From JBBQVS01 sp038211295 (GTDB lineage Bacteria; Chloroflexota; Ktedonobacteria; Ktedonobacterales; Ktedonobacteraceae): 32,329 bases of DNA. How positions within the stretch are numbered: the stretch's first letter is position 1; each line of letters starts with the position of its first letter. Positions 15,516-23,730 of the stretch are shown one piece after another. The stretch spans positions 1-32,329 of the forward strand of contig JBBQVS010000043.1 in assembly GCA_038211295.1 (NCBI GenBank), written 5' to 3'. The notes beneath the pieces were generated by a model. That model searched no databases, was not told the DNA's origin, and saw only the letters and a list, made by a program, of their open reading frames with translations. A program made the translations under genes and the position numbers.

Positions 15516-16667
15516 ATGAACTCTGACAATAAAAAAGTTCTTACGGAGGCGAGTCGTTGGATTCGCGTTGGCTTTCTCACCATCTCTGTACTTGGCCCAG
15601 CAGTCAACGCACTCTCATCGCGAATGCGCGAGCGTGCGGCAGTATTGCGCGAAGAGGCCACGAAACGCGGCAACGTAGCCTATTCCCAATCACAGGCGCG
15701 TCTCGCCACAACTGGCACCGCCCTCACGAATACACTGGATGATCTCAAAGAACACCCATATAGCAAAGAATTGCTCAAACGCGGAAGTGACCTCGCGGAA
15801 CGCGGTAGCAAAGTCTCGCAGGTTGTTGTCGAGCGTAGTAATGATGCCTTCCAAGAGTTGACGGAGCGCAGCGAAAAAGCCTCTCATGAGCTGGCAAGAC
15901 GCAGCGAACAGGTCTCGAAAGAGATTACAAAGCGCGGAAAAAAGGTCTCGAAAGAAGTTACAAAACGCAGTCAGAAGGCAAGCAGAGAACTACTCAAGCG
16001 TAGTCAGCAGGCACAGCGCGAACTGGCAAAGCGTACCGAGCAGTTGACACACCAGGACAAGCAGCAGACAAGCCCAATGTTGGCACTTGTTGGCTTGAGC
16101 ATGGGGCTGACCGCCGCAGGAGTCGCGGCGTACCTTCTCGTCAGAAAACGACTCGAAGCATTAAATCAGGAAGAACAGCACCTGCACATCGCGCAAAATG
16201 GTCATCTCAATGGAACTGCGAAAAATACAGCAAGCCACGACACTTCTACCATCAATCAGACGGCTATGAACAGCAGCAAGTCCATTGAGACGCCCGAAGC
16301 GACTGCGGCAACGTTAATCGTCGCCGAACCCATTACCGAACCTGCTTCTGAGGCTCTGTTTGCTGACGCAGAATTAGAGGACGACGAACCAGCGACAGAG
16401 AAGATGCCCGCCGTCTCTCTTCATGGTATTGTTAAGATACCAACTCACGAAGTAACCACGCCCGCCCTCGATGTGCGGGACGAAGCGGAAGCGCGTCAGA
16501 CTTCCATTACGGACGCAACGTTTCTCGGTGTTGTCGGAACGAAACATTATTACCCTGTAGAGACACCATTACATAATCTGCATTCAACCGCAGACGCGGT
16601 ACTGGATGTAATCTACTTTGCAACAGAAGAAGAGGCGCAGGCACAGGGATATACGCCAGCAGAGTAG
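15516..16667 (+). CDS. Membrane protein with eight 11-residue repeats and a sunset-like C-terminus
   Basis: The 383 residues begin with a hydrophobic or amphipathic segment at about 17-34. A charged helical stretch follows, carrying eight hendecad repeats that each begin with Arg (residues 96, 107, 118, 129, 140, 151, 162, 173; pattern R-S-x-x-A/V-S-x-E-L/I-x-K/E). A transmembrane helix lies at about 188-208, then an acidic, Ala/Thr-rich linker. The final region reads FLGVVGTKHYYPVETPL and VIYFATEEEAQAQGYTPAE. That last part resembles the sunset/Ada-like motif at the end of several bacterial surface proteins. Hendecads form long, slightly right-handed coiled coils or membrane-surface amphipathic helices (as in YtxH-, LEA- and apolipoprotein-like proteins). 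Cellular role is unknown. The start has AAGGG and a near-consensus promoter. Confidence 0.75.
   Translation: MNSDNKKVLTEASRWIRVGFLTISVLGPAVNALSSRMRERAAVLREEATKRGNVAYSQSQARLATTGTALTNTLDDLKEHPYSKELLKRGSDLAERGSKVSQVVVERSNDAFQELTERSEKASHELARRSEQVSKEITKRGKKVSKEVTKRSQKASRELLKRSQQAQRELAKRTEQLTHQDKQQTSPMLALVGLSMGLTAAGVAAYLLVRKRLEALNQEEQHLHIAQNGHLNGTAKNTASHDTSTINQTAMNSSKSIETPEATAATLIVAEPITEPASEALFADAELEDDEPATEKMPAVSLHGIVKIPTHEVTTPALDVRDEAEARQTSITDATFLGVVGTKHYYPVETPLHNLHSTADAVLDVIYFATEEEAQAQGYTPAE
15801..16055 (+). repeat. 33-bp period in-frame repeats (hendecad region)
   Basis: Eight degenerate units coding for 11 residues each begin at 15801 and step by 33 bp, marked by a Cys/Arg-type CGN or AGN Arg codon at the start of each unit. 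The units differ at the DNA level, so the array is old and kept by selection on the protein. Confidence 0.8.
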
Positions 16668-16681
16668 GCCCTATTGTAAAG

Positions 16682-16722
16682 CTTCCTGTGAGGTAGGGAT
16701 GACATTACTACCTCACAAGAAG
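16682..16722. terminator. Bidirectional hairpin between convergent genes
   Basis: CTTCCTGTGAGGTAG (16682-16696) pairs with CTACCTCACAAGAAG (16708-16722), one mismatch and an 11-base loop. It fills the 55-bp gap between the hendecad gene and the convergent 155-aa gene. No T tract. Confidence 0.65.
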
Positions 16723-17190
16723 TTACGGCTTTCGGGTATAGCCTTCATTTACGATGCCACGTTCTACAAGATAGCGCAAAAACTCCAGGCGTTGCTGCGG
16801 TGTCGGCGTAGCAGGGATGAGCGGGATTTGCGCGGCCGCATCGCCTTCACGCGGCACTTTTTTCCTTTCCTCCACTATAGAAGAAGTGCTGCTCTCGTTG
16901 GCCTCTTCTCCAAATACTTTCATAGATGAGAAAGAGCGTTCTTCGGATACAGGCCGAATGCTTTCGGATGATGTATTTGCCTCTAGTGGCTCGACAGCGA
17001 CAGAGGTGGTGCCGAGCTGTGTATCTGGCTGTGCATATGTTCCATCGACTGCGGTGAAAAACAGAGCGTCCTGTGTGGTACTCTTGTTAAGAGTGCTGGC
17101 AGTATGAGCGTAGTCGGTCTCGGAAGAGTGTTTCCAGGGCCACCACGAGAAAAGGTTTTGCAACCAACGTTTGATCCCTTGCGTGATCAT
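16723..17190 (-). CDS. Protein of unknown function, mostly disordered
   Basis: I recognise no family. The 155 residues start with an aromatic amphipathic segment (KRWLQNLFSWWPW) that could sit on the membrane surface. About 100 Ser/Thr/Glu-rich residues of low complexity follow. A compact C-terminal motif, TPQQRLEFLRYLVERGIVNEGYTR, looks like a short conserved helical module. I use the ATG at 17190 because the codons before it (back to 17235) are Ile/Met-rich and lack a nearby ribosome binding site. It converges on the hendecad membrane protein and is divergent from lon. A link to its neighbour is only suggested by position and by their similar layout (membrane-associated N part, disordered middle, short conserved tail). 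Confidence 0.6.
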   Translation of the reverse strand: MITQGIKRWLQNLFSWWPWKHSSETDYAHTASTLNKSTTQDALFFTAVDGTYAQPDTQLGTTSVAVEPLEANTSSESIRPVSEERSFSSMKVFGEEANESSTSSIVEERKKVPREGDAAAQIPLIPATPTPQQRLEFLRYLVERGIVNEGYTRKP

Positions 17191-17439
17191 GTTGTCTTTT
17201 GCCCTCATTGTTATAAGGATGATCGTCATGGTCATCCGTCAAGCACGCGCTACTATTTGCGACGTAGAAACGGTTACAGTACAAACATTGAAGGAAACAT
17301 AGAAATATAGTAGCATAAGAAGCGGAACTCGTCAAACATTCTCTTGCAAATTTGCGCTCTCCATGCAATAATCAGCAGACGAAGAAATAGTATTTCGCAC
17401 ACGCACTTTGTCGGGACACGAGGCCCAATTCTGTACTGT

Positions 17440-17470
17440 TTGGTCAGACGATAGTGCCAGGCTTTATAAT
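17440..17470 (+). promoter_or_regulatory. Predicted promoter of lon
   Basis: TTGGTC (17440-17445), a 19-base spacer and a perfect TATAAT (17465-17470) lie 39 bases before the lon ATG. No HrcA-type CIRCE repeat is seen. Confidence 0.55.
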
Positions 17471-17509
17471 AGAGGAATAAAATTACATACCGTATTGGTT
17501 GAGAAAATT

Positions 17510-20416
17510 ATGGAAGAAAAAGATAATAACCAGGAACCGGAACCAGAGAAGCAAATAGACGAAGCGGTAGTTCAACCCGACGACACTCAACAGGACACGC
17601 CCGCCGCGCCCGTTGATACGGTGCATATTTCGGAAACTTCTAGCATTCCTGAGTCCCCCAAGGCTTCTGATACTCCTGAAGCTCCTGCTGTCCCAGAGTC
17701 CCCTGAAGCTTCTGACGAAGAAATTCTAGCAGAGTTTGGAGGGAGCGACTTTGCTGAAGGGGGTGTGGATGATCTCAGTGACATGGGCAATATCAGCGAT
17801 CTGCACGACGATGAAGGGCCAAAACGCCGCCACCGTTTCAGCTTTGAGGGGCCAGGGTTTATGGAGCAAGAGTTGCGTCGCCGTCGTCACGACGATGACG
17901 AAAGCTTGAACATTCCTGATATCTTGCCCATTCTGCCACTTAAAGATGTCGTTGTCTACCCGTTCGCGGTACAACCACTTGGTGTCGGACAAGATCGTTC
18001 CATCCGTCTCATTGATGATGTGATGCGCGGCAACCGACTTGTTGTGCTTGTAGCACAGAAATCGACGGACCTGGATCAAGCGGGGCCAGATGATGTATTC
18101 AAAATCGGCACCGTCTCGCGTATCGGGCGTATCTTCCGTATGCCTGATGGCACTATTCAGATCGCGGTACAGGGACTTGAGCGCGTTGATATCGGCGAAT
18201 TCACGCAGGAAAAGCCATATTTGATGGCGCACGTCAAGTCAAAACCCGACATACAGGAGACTGACAACGAGACCGAGGCCATCAAGCGCAACGTTATCAA
18301 CTACTTCCAGCGTCTCGTCTCGCTTGTACAGAATGTGCCGGAGGGCGTGGCGGCGGCAACGTTGAACCTCGAAGAGGCGCGGCAAGTCGTGTATGTTATC
18401 GCGACCTTTGTACAGATGGATTTGGAGCTGCGCCAGAAGTTGCTCGAACTCGACTCTGTACGCGAGAAGATGCAGCAGTTAAGCACCTTTCTCACGCACG
18501 AGCTAGAAATTCTCGAATTGGGCAAGAAGATACAAACAAGTGCTCAAGAAGAGATGGGTAAGATGCAGCGCGAATACCTTTTACGCGAGCAGCTTAAAGC
18601 TATTCAGCGTGAACTAGGCGAAGAGAGCGAAGAGCAAGCCACCGTCAACGAGCTGCGCGACAAAATCGATGAGGCGAAAATGCCCGAAGAGGCATTGAAA
18701 GAAGCCAATCGCGAGCTGTCACGTCTAGAAAAGTTGCCAACGGTCTCGCCTGAATATAGCATCATTCGCACCTATCTGGAGCTACTTGTTAGCCTGCCCT
18801 GGAACAAGTCTACAGGTGAGCAGATTGACGTACCACACGCACGCCAGATTCTCGATCAGGATCATTACGGTCTGGAAAAAATTAAAGACCGTATCCTGGA
18901 ATATCTCGCGGTACGCCGCCTGAAAGAGGATCGCAAGGCGGAACAGGTCGCGCGTACTCAAGAGGCGGTAGTTATCGAGAATGGCATCGAGACCGACGAT
19001 ATCCGTCCCACGCAACCATTACAGTCGCAAGAAGCAGCACGTCAGATCAACCGTGAGCCAATTCTGTGCTTCGTTGGCCCACCAGGAGTCGGCAAGACCT
19101 CCCTGGGTCAGTCGATTGCACGCGCCCTGGGCCGTAAATTCGCGCGTATGTCGCTGGGCGGCATCCGCGACGAGGCCGAGATTCGCGGACATCGCCGTAC
19201 ATACATTGGAGCAATGCCGGGCCGCATTATCCAGACATTGCGCCGCGTCGAGTCCAACGACCCCGTGATTATGCTGGATGAGGTTGATAAAGTAGGTGCC
19301 GATTGGCGTGGCGATCCTTCGTCTGCGCTGTTAGAGGTGCTGGACCCTGAGCAGAACTACAATTTCCGCGACAATTACCTTGATCTTGCCTTCGATCTCT
19401 CGAAAGTTATGTTCATCGCTACCGCGAACTCGTTAGAGCCAATTCCAGCCCCGTTGCGCGACCGCATGGAAATACTGGAATTGTCTGGCTATACCGAAGT
19501 GCAGAAGGTACACATTGCCCATAACTACTTGCTACCCAAACAGCTTGAGGCGAACGGGTTAAGCATCGGCGAGCTACTTGTTGGCGATGACACGCTTGGA
19601 CGTATCGCACGCGATTATACGCGAGAAGCGGGTGTGCGTAACCTTGAGCGCGAGGTAGGGTCGCTGGCCCGCAAGGTTGCGAAGCAGATCGCCGAGGGTA
19701 AGCAGACGCCAATTACCGTCGTGCCGGAACAACTTGCGGACTTCCTGGGTCGCCAACGCTACTTCGAGGAGGCCGCCGAGCGGATTGATCGTCCGGGTAT
19801 CGCCACAGGTCTGGTCTGGACGCCCGTCGGTGGAGAGATTATCTTCATCGAGGCGGCGGCAATGCCCGACAAAGAGGGCCATCTAACGCTCACGGGTCAG
19901 CTTGGCGACGTAATGAAAGAGTCGGCAACGGCGGCGTTAAGCTATGTACGCTCAAACGCGGCGGCGTTGCAGCTGCCACGCAACATCTTTGAGAATCAGA
20001 ATATTCATATTCATGTTCCCGCCGGTGCCATTCCGAAAGATGGGCCATCGGCAGGCGTGACGATGGCGACGGTTCTGGTCTCGCTGGCAAGTGGCAGAAA
20101 AGTACGTTCGGATGTCGCGATGACTGGCGAGATCACGCTACGTGGCAAAGTTATGCCGATTGGTGGCATCAAGGAGAAAGTCCTTGCGGCCTACCGTTCC
20201 GGTATCCGAACCGTTATTCTGCCCAGGAAGAATGAGCAAGACCTGTTGGAAGACATGCCAAAGGAACTGCGCGAGCAGATGACCTTCGTCTACGCCACCG
20301 ACGTAAGCGAAGTGCTTGAAGCTGCGCTCGAACCTCTCATCATTAAACCTGAAGGTACAGAGAACGGTAGCCGCCCAAAAAGACGCAAGAGCGAGAAAGC
20401 CGCTGCGAAAGCGTAA
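17510..20416 (+). CDS. lon: ATP-dependent protease Lon
   Basis: A 968-residue cytoplasmic AAA+ serine protease that degrades misfolded and regulatory proteins. Residues 1-135 are an acidic, Pro/Ser/Glu-rich extension not found in E. coli Lon. The Lon N domain starts at ILPLKDVVVYPF. The AAA+ module has Walker A GPPGVGKT (523-530), Walker B VIMLDEVD and the sensor region ATANSLEPIP. The protease domain has the Ser/Lys dyad Ser847 (KDGPSAG) and Lys890 (GGIKEK), 43 residues apart as in E. coli. An unusual insertion of about 38 residues (roughly 472-513, acidic/Gln-rich) precedes the Walker A strand. The C-terminus is Lys/Arg/Ala-rich. The start lies after the promoter; an upstream ATG at 17408 precedes it. 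Confidence 0.97.
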   Translation: MEEKDNNQEPEPEKQIDEAVVQPDDTQQDTPAAPVDTVHISETSSIPESPKASDTPEAPAVPESPEASDEEILAEFGGSDFAEGGVDDLSDMGNISDLHDDEGPKRRHRFSFEGPGFMEQELRRRRHDDDESLNIPDILPILPLKDVVVYPFAVQPLGVGQDRSIRLIDDVMRGNRLVVLVAQKSTDLDQAGPDDVFKIGTVSRIGRIFRMPDGTIQIAVQGLERVDIGEFTQEKPYLMAHVKSKPDIQETDNETEAIKRNVINYFQRLVSLVQNVPEGVAAATLNLEEARQVVYVIATFVQMDLELRQKLLELDSVREKMQQLSTFLTHELEILELGKKIQTSAQEEMGKMQREYLLREQLKAIQRELGEESEEQATVNELRDKIDEAKMPEEALKEANRELSRLEKLPTVSPEYSIIRTYLELLVSLPWNKSTGEQIDVPHARQILDQDHYGLEKIKDRILEYLAVRRLKEDRKAEQVARTQEAVVIENGIETDDIRPTQPLQSQEAARQINREPILCFVGPPGVGKTSLGQSIARALGRKFARMSLGGIRDEAEIRGHRRTYIGAMPGRIIQTLRRVESNDPVIMLDEVDKVGADWRGDPSSALLEVLDPEQNYNFRDNYLDLAFDLSKVMFIATANSLEPIPAPLRDRMEILELSGYTEVQKVHIAHNYLLPKQLEANGLSIGELLVGDDTLGRIARDYTREAGVRNLEREVGSLARKVAKQIAEGKQTPITVVPEQLADFLGRQRYFEEAAERIDRPGIATGLVWTPVGGEIIFIEAAAMPDKEGHLTLTGQLGDVMKESATAALSYVRSNAAALQLPRNIFENQNIHIHVPAGAIPKDGPSAGVTMATVLVSLASGRKVRSDVAMTGEITLRGKVMPIGGIKEKVLAAYRSGIRTVILPRKNEQDLLEDMPKELREQMTFVYATDVSEVLEAALEPLIIKPEGTENGSRPKRRKSEKAAAKA

Positions 20417-20426
20417 CAAGTATACA

Positions 20427-20481
20427 GTAGTGTAGGGCAATCGTTCCCTCTCGGCGAGAGGGAACGATTGCCCTACACTAC
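20427..20481. terminator. 26-bp perfect palindrome shared by convergent lon and radC
   Basis: Arms 20427-20452 and 20456-20481 are exact reverse complements (left begins GTAGTGTAGGGCAATCGTTC) with a 3-base loop. It lies 10 bases after lon and touches the radC stop. No T tract on either side. Confidence 0.75.
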
Positions 20482-20482
20482 A

Positions 20483-21250
20483 TTACCAGCGCAGACGCTC
20501 TTTCAGGCTCACATAGCGTGGATTGCCAATGACGAGATGATCGAGCAACTCGATGTCCAGAGCTTTGCCTGCATCTATAAGTTGACGCGTCACTTCCATG
20601 TCTTCTGGTGAGGGCGTGGGGTCGCCACTTGGATGATTATGCGCGATTATGACGCTGGGACAGTTGCGAATGACGGCGGAACGATATACCTCGGCGGCAC
20701 GTAACACCGAACTATTGACGGTTCCTTTGTAGCGCGTAACGTTCTCGATGACGTTGTTTTTTGTGTCAAGCGTAAGTATTCGCATCTCTTCGTGTGGAAG
20801 ATACATCATATCCATTCGCACGAGATTAGCGGCATCGTCGGCAGATTTGATCTGATATTTCTCGTCTGATGAAGCTCTACCTAGACGTTTGCCAATCTCC
20901 AACGCGGCGAGCAACTGGGCTATTTTTGCCTCGCCCAGGCCATGCTCATTAACCAACTCGTTAAAGTCTACACGCGCAAGTCCCTTGAGTCCGTTGTATT
21001 TCGCGAGTAGTTTACCAGCTAACTCAAGCACGTTGTCGCGCTGCGTACCAGTGCGTAAAATAATCGCGAGGAGTTCCGTCTGCGATAGACTCTCCGCACC
21101 CTCATTACGTAAACGTTCGCGTGGTCGTTCATCTGGTGGCAGGTCATGTACAGTAGCGTGATACTCTATGCGTCGAATAGAAGATTTCTCAACTGCTTTT
21201 TCGGGCGCGGTGGAAGGTGTTGTGGTGAGCGCGTTAATAGTTGTAGACAT
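20483..21250 (-). CDS. radC: RadC family JAB1/MPN-domain protein
   Basis: The 255 residues carry a helix-hairpin-helix-like N part (ETELLAIILRTGTQ-type region at about 55-70 and EHGLGEAKIAQL at 102-113). The JAMM metal-binding core HNHPSGDPTPSPED (His204, His206, Asp217) follows, then DHLVIGNPRYVSLKER. The JAMM fold suggests a metalloprotease or nuclease, but the biological role of RadC proteins is unsettled; the original DNA-repair link in E. coli was withdrawn. The first ~28 residues are Thr/Ala-rich and non-conserved. The ATG at 21250 is preferred; a TTG at 21262 sits too close to the AAGGAG. It is not next to maf, mreB or other common partners. Confidence 0.92.
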   Translation of the reverse strand: MSTTINALTTTPSTAPEKAVEKSSIRRIEYHATVHDLPPDERPRERLRNEGAESLSQTELLAIILRTGTQRDNVLELAGKLLAKYNGLKGLARVDFNELVNEHGLGEAKIAQLLAALEIGKRLGRASSDEKYQIKSADDAANLVRMDMMYLPHEEMRILTLDTKNNVIENVTRYKGTVNSSVLRAAEVYRSAVIRNCPSVIIAHNHPSGDPTPSPEDMEVTRQLIDAGKALDIELLDHLVIGNPRYVSLKERLRW

Positions 21251-21299
21251 ACTATAAGCCAATCTCCTTCTATACCGTTTTCACGGCTTAATGATACTG

Positions 21300-21328
21300 A
21301 CAATACAGCATATCTAGCAAAAATGCAA
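21300..21328 (-). promoter_or_regulatory. Predicted promoter of radC
   Basis: On the minus strand TTGCAT (21323-21328) is followed after 17 bases by TATTGT (21300-21305). Transcription would begin about 40 bases before the radC ATG. Confidence 0.5.
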
Positions 21329-21423
21329 GCATTAAAACTGAAAAAATAGAACTTCTTTGCTCTAAAGCGGTGTATGCTCGTCTACACTGACACATACAAG
21401 CCCTTCTACAAAAATGTGGCACG

Positions 21424-22137
21424 CTAGCGTTCGTAATAAAGTATTCGACCACAGTTTGTACATGTTTGTAGTTCAGAACTGATACGCACACGTTGTAGTT
21501 CACTTGGCGTTAGAATAACGCGACACCACTGGCATGACCCCTGCTCAACTTTAGAAACCGCCCGCCCTTGCTTTGCTTTCCGCATTGCGTCATATCGCGG
21601 CAACAGGTCAGCAGGAATAGCCGTTGTCATCTGCGTGCGTTTCGCCTGCGTCTCCTTGTGACGCGTCTCTAGCTGCTCACGACGCGCGACAAGCGTCATG
21701 CTCTCCGTTTGCCATTCCTCTTCTACCTTTTGCAAGTCACGTAACTTGCGCTGTACCGTCTCTTGCAACGCCTCAGTAGTATCCATCACCTCCAATACAA
21801 TCTCCTCTTGACGGTGATGTTGCGCCCGCAAACGCTGTACCTCTTGCTGCAACGAGTTCAAATCTTTTGCATTGACACCCGATCCACTGTATAATCTCTG
21901 CTCCTGTGTACTTAGACGGCGGCTCAGGTCTTCAAGCGACCACTCGGACTCTTTTTGCGCCTGCTCACCTGTGTGCAAATGCTGTTGTGCAACAGTATGT
22001 GCTGTTCTCGCCTTGTGCAACGTGGTATTGCCCTGCAATGCCTGTATAACACTTTGCTTCTCAGCATTCAAACGGTCTAGCTCAAGGTCAATTTGCTGCA
22101 ATTGAAAGAGCGTGCTTGCTACTTGTACCGTACTCAT
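21424..22137 (-). CDS. COG1579-type coiled-coil protein with C4 zinc ribbon
   Basis: A 237-residue protein. Residues 1-185 form a long antiparallel coiled coil with the conserved turn GVNAKDLNSLQQEV. The end carries a zinc ribbon with two Cys pairs (CQWC and CTNC) around LTPSELQRVR. This is the layout of COG1579 proteins. Some members are reported to bind RNA, ribosomes or secretion/flagellar components, but there is no agreed function. The ATG at 22137 begins the conserved part and has AAAGGAGG 12 bases upstream. It precedes radC on the same strand after 173 bp and has its own promoter. Confidence 0.88.
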   Translation of the reverse strand: MSTVQVASTLFQLQQIDLELDRLNAEKQSVIQALQGNTTLHKARTAHTVAQQHLHTGEQAQKESEWSLEDLSRRLSTQEQRLYSGSGVNAKDLNSLQQEVQRLRAQHHRQEEIVLEVMDTTEALQETVQRKLRDLQKVEEEWQTESMTLVARREQLETRHKETQAKRTQMTTAIPADLLPRYDAMRKAKQGRAVSKVEQGSCQWCRVILTPSELQRVRISSELQTCTNCGRILYYER

Positions 22138-22188
22138 GTGTCGCAAATTCCTCCTTTGTGGCTCATATATTCTCAGCATCGGACTACT

Positions 22189-22217
22189 ATTGTACTGCTT
22201 ACATGACATAACCGCAA
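22189..22217 (-). promoter_or_regulatory. Predicted promoter of the COG1579 gene
   Basis: On the minus strand TTGCGG (22212-22217), a 17-base spacer and TACAAT (22189-22194) lie about 50 bases before the ATG. Confidence 0.6.
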
Positions 22218-22249
22218 GTCAAAACGAAATGACTTTGATTGTATGTGTA

Positions 22250-22255
22250 TATAAT
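22250..22255 (+). promoter_or_regulatory. Predicted -10 box of the 164-aa unknown gene
   Basis: A perfect TATAAT on the plus strand, 30 bases before the ATG, with no good -35 partner at 16-18 bp. It is divergent from the COG1579 promoter, about 30 bp away. Confidence 0.45.
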
Positions 22256-22284
22256 AGGGATATGAACATAATGGGAGTATATTT

Positions 22285-22779
22285 ATGACAGAGCAGGACA
22301 AGAGAACTGAACAAGCAATCGACTCGGAATTTCGTCCGCTTACGAAAACAGAACGGCGAAGCCTCTGGCTAAGAGAGTATAGCGAGCAAGATTTCGCACT
22401 ACAAACATGGATACGTCTGGTTGAGCAACAACAGACGGAGATAGAGATTATGTTTCAGATGCATGGCCTGCTCGTCTTTGGTATTTTGATTAGCACCTCC
22501 GCATACGCGCGATTTTACATTGATCTTTACGAAGAGATGTATCGTCAGCAGGAGCCACAAACGGCGGACGCGCTGCTCGAATACTACACCGCTCTGATTC
22601 CACCAGCCGACCAGCCAGAGATAGGGACGGAAGGCTTGCCCTTTATTTTCCGCTACACGCATCTACGCGCTGTCACACTGGTAAGCGCAGGCCACAAGGT
22701 CAAATTACCCTTCTGGCGTGGAAAACTCAGCGAGATAGATGCATTTGTAGTTGGCGCGAGTGCTGGAGAAGAAGTATAG
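22285..22779 (+). CDS. Protein of unknown function
   Basis: I recognise no family. The 164 residues begin with a charged helical segment (to about 50). A more hydrophobic stretch follows, MHGLLVFGILISTSAYARFYIDLY, which could be one membrane helix or a buried helix. The acidic region EMYRQQEPQTADALLEYYTALIP comes next. A compact C-terminal part (LPFIFRYTHLRAVTLVSAGHKVKLPFWRGKLSEIDAFVV) looks like a small beta-rich domain. No catalytic motif is visible. The start has GGGAG eight bases upstream and a TATAAT box. The end merges with a 15-bp inverted repeat. It lies between a divergent COG1579 gene and a convergent L,D-transpeptidase, with no functional clue from either. Confidence 0.65.
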   Translation: MTEQDKRTEQAIDSEFRPLTKTERRSLWLREYSEQDFALQTWIRLVEQQQTEIEIMFQMHGLLVFGILISTSAYARFYIDLYEEMYRQQEPQTADALLEYYTALIPPADQPEIGTEGLPFIFRYTHLRAVTLVSAGHKVKLPFWRGKLSEIDAFVVGASAGEEV

Positions 22780-22817
22780 GGCGTACAAGCTCCCTCGCTA
22801 GCACGCCCTATACTTCT
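22770..22817. terminator. 15-bp perfect inverted repeat overlapping a stop codon
   Basis: AGAAGTATAGGGCGT (22770-22784) and ACGCCCTATACTTCT (22803-22817) are exact reverse complements. The left arm includes the last codons and stop (22777-22779) of the unknown gene. It probably ends both this gene and the convergent transpeptidase gene. Confidence 0.65.
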
Positions 22818-22848
22818 ATATGTCAATATAGCAATATTTTACAGAAGA

Positions 22849-23655
22849 CTAAGGGTTGATTTGGACGGTGGTCCCGATAGGCGCCCAGTTATAGAGCCAG
22901 GCAGCAGTACCGACAGGCATTGAAACACAGCCATGTGTACCCCATTGCCAGCCATACACCGGATCATAGTGCCAGCCATTAGTGCCAGGGCCATACACGG
23001 AATGCCACCATGAGTCATGAAGGAAGAAACCACCTACGCCCCATTCCAGTGCATAGTTAATATGCGTTGGTGGGTAGTAGTAAGGAGAGCCAACGGGCCA
23101 GGGCGAATAGAACGTGGTGGGACTCATTTTGGCGAAGACATGATATGTACCCGTTGGTGTTGCTAGTGCGGGGCGACCACTCATAATAGCCGCGTTAAAA
23201 ACCTGCGTGCCATTCTGGTATGCATACAACCACTGGCGAGACAAGCTTACAACAATAACTTTTCCCTGCGCGGAGGGAGGCGGAGAGCCACCACCATTGC
23301 TAAGCGTGACTAATCCTCCGTAGACGTAGAGAGGGGAGCTATTGAGGGTTGAGACGCGATACCAGGTAGAGATACCGCCCCAGACGATTTGTCCAGAGAC
23401 GGAGGCATAGATAGTAACATGTGTGTTCGGTGCGTCAGTATAGGCTAGAGCACTACCTGTGCTTGTGCCTCTACGCACATTTGCATAACCAGTAGTATAC
23501 CCAGATTGTGTACCCATAGCGTTCGCGCTGCTTTGCGCTGTCGATTGCTTCGCAGTCGCAGCATACGAGTTAGGACTTGTGCTAAAGGCGAGACAGAGAG
23601 ATAGAAGCACAGCGAGAGAGACGGCATAAAAGATTTTTTTGATAGTACCATGCAT
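22849..23655 (-). CDS. Secreted L,D-transpeptidase (YkuD domain)
   Basis: The 268-residue precursor has a signal peptide (KK followed by a hydrophobic core at about 8-24, likely cleaved after NSYA at 29-32). An SH3-like module covers about 55-120 (YANVRRGTSTGSALAY). A Gly/Pro linker and a YkuD catalytic domain from about 132 (VIVVSLSRQWLYAYQNG) follow. The active site reads FLHDS (His213) and HGCVSMP (His241, Cys243). Such enzymes make 3-3 crosslinks or attach proteins in peptidoglycan outside the membrane. The ATG at 23655 has AAGGGGG 11 bases upstream. A TTG further upstream in the same frame lies in the promoter. It is monocistronic. The aromatic, Tyr/Trp/Pro-rich loop before the active site (180-235) is unusually large. 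Confidence 0.93.
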   Translation of the reverse strand: MHGTIKKIFYAVSLAVLLSLCLAFSTSPNSYAATAKQSTAQSSANAMGTQSGYTTGYANVRRGTSTGSALAYTDAPNTHVTIYASVSGQIVWGGISTWYRVSTLNSSPLYVYGGLVTLSNGGGSPPPSAQGKVIVVSLSRQWLYAYQNGTQVFNAAIMSGRPALATPTGTYHVFAKMSPTTFYSPWPVGSPYYYPPTHINYALEWGVGGFFLHDSWWHSVYGPGTNGWHYDPVYGWQWGTHGCVSMPVGTAAWLYNWAPIGTTVQINP

Positions 23656-23701
23656 AGACGGGTTCCCCCTTATTAATAAGAATATATTGTCCTCTAGCAT
23701 G

Positions 23702-23730
23702 AGTATAACTGATAGAATAATCCAATACAA
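23702..23730 (-). promoter_or_regulatory. Predicted promoter of the L,D-transpeptidase gene
   Basis: On the minus strand TTGTAT (23725-23730), a 17-base spacer and TATACT (23702-23707), about 47 bases before the ATG. Confidence 0.6.

Noticed and set aside
15801..16055. 33-bp spaced repeats considered as a CRISPR array
   Set aside because: Units are contiguous, degenerate and in frame with a protein; no spacers of constant length between identical repeats and no cas genes.
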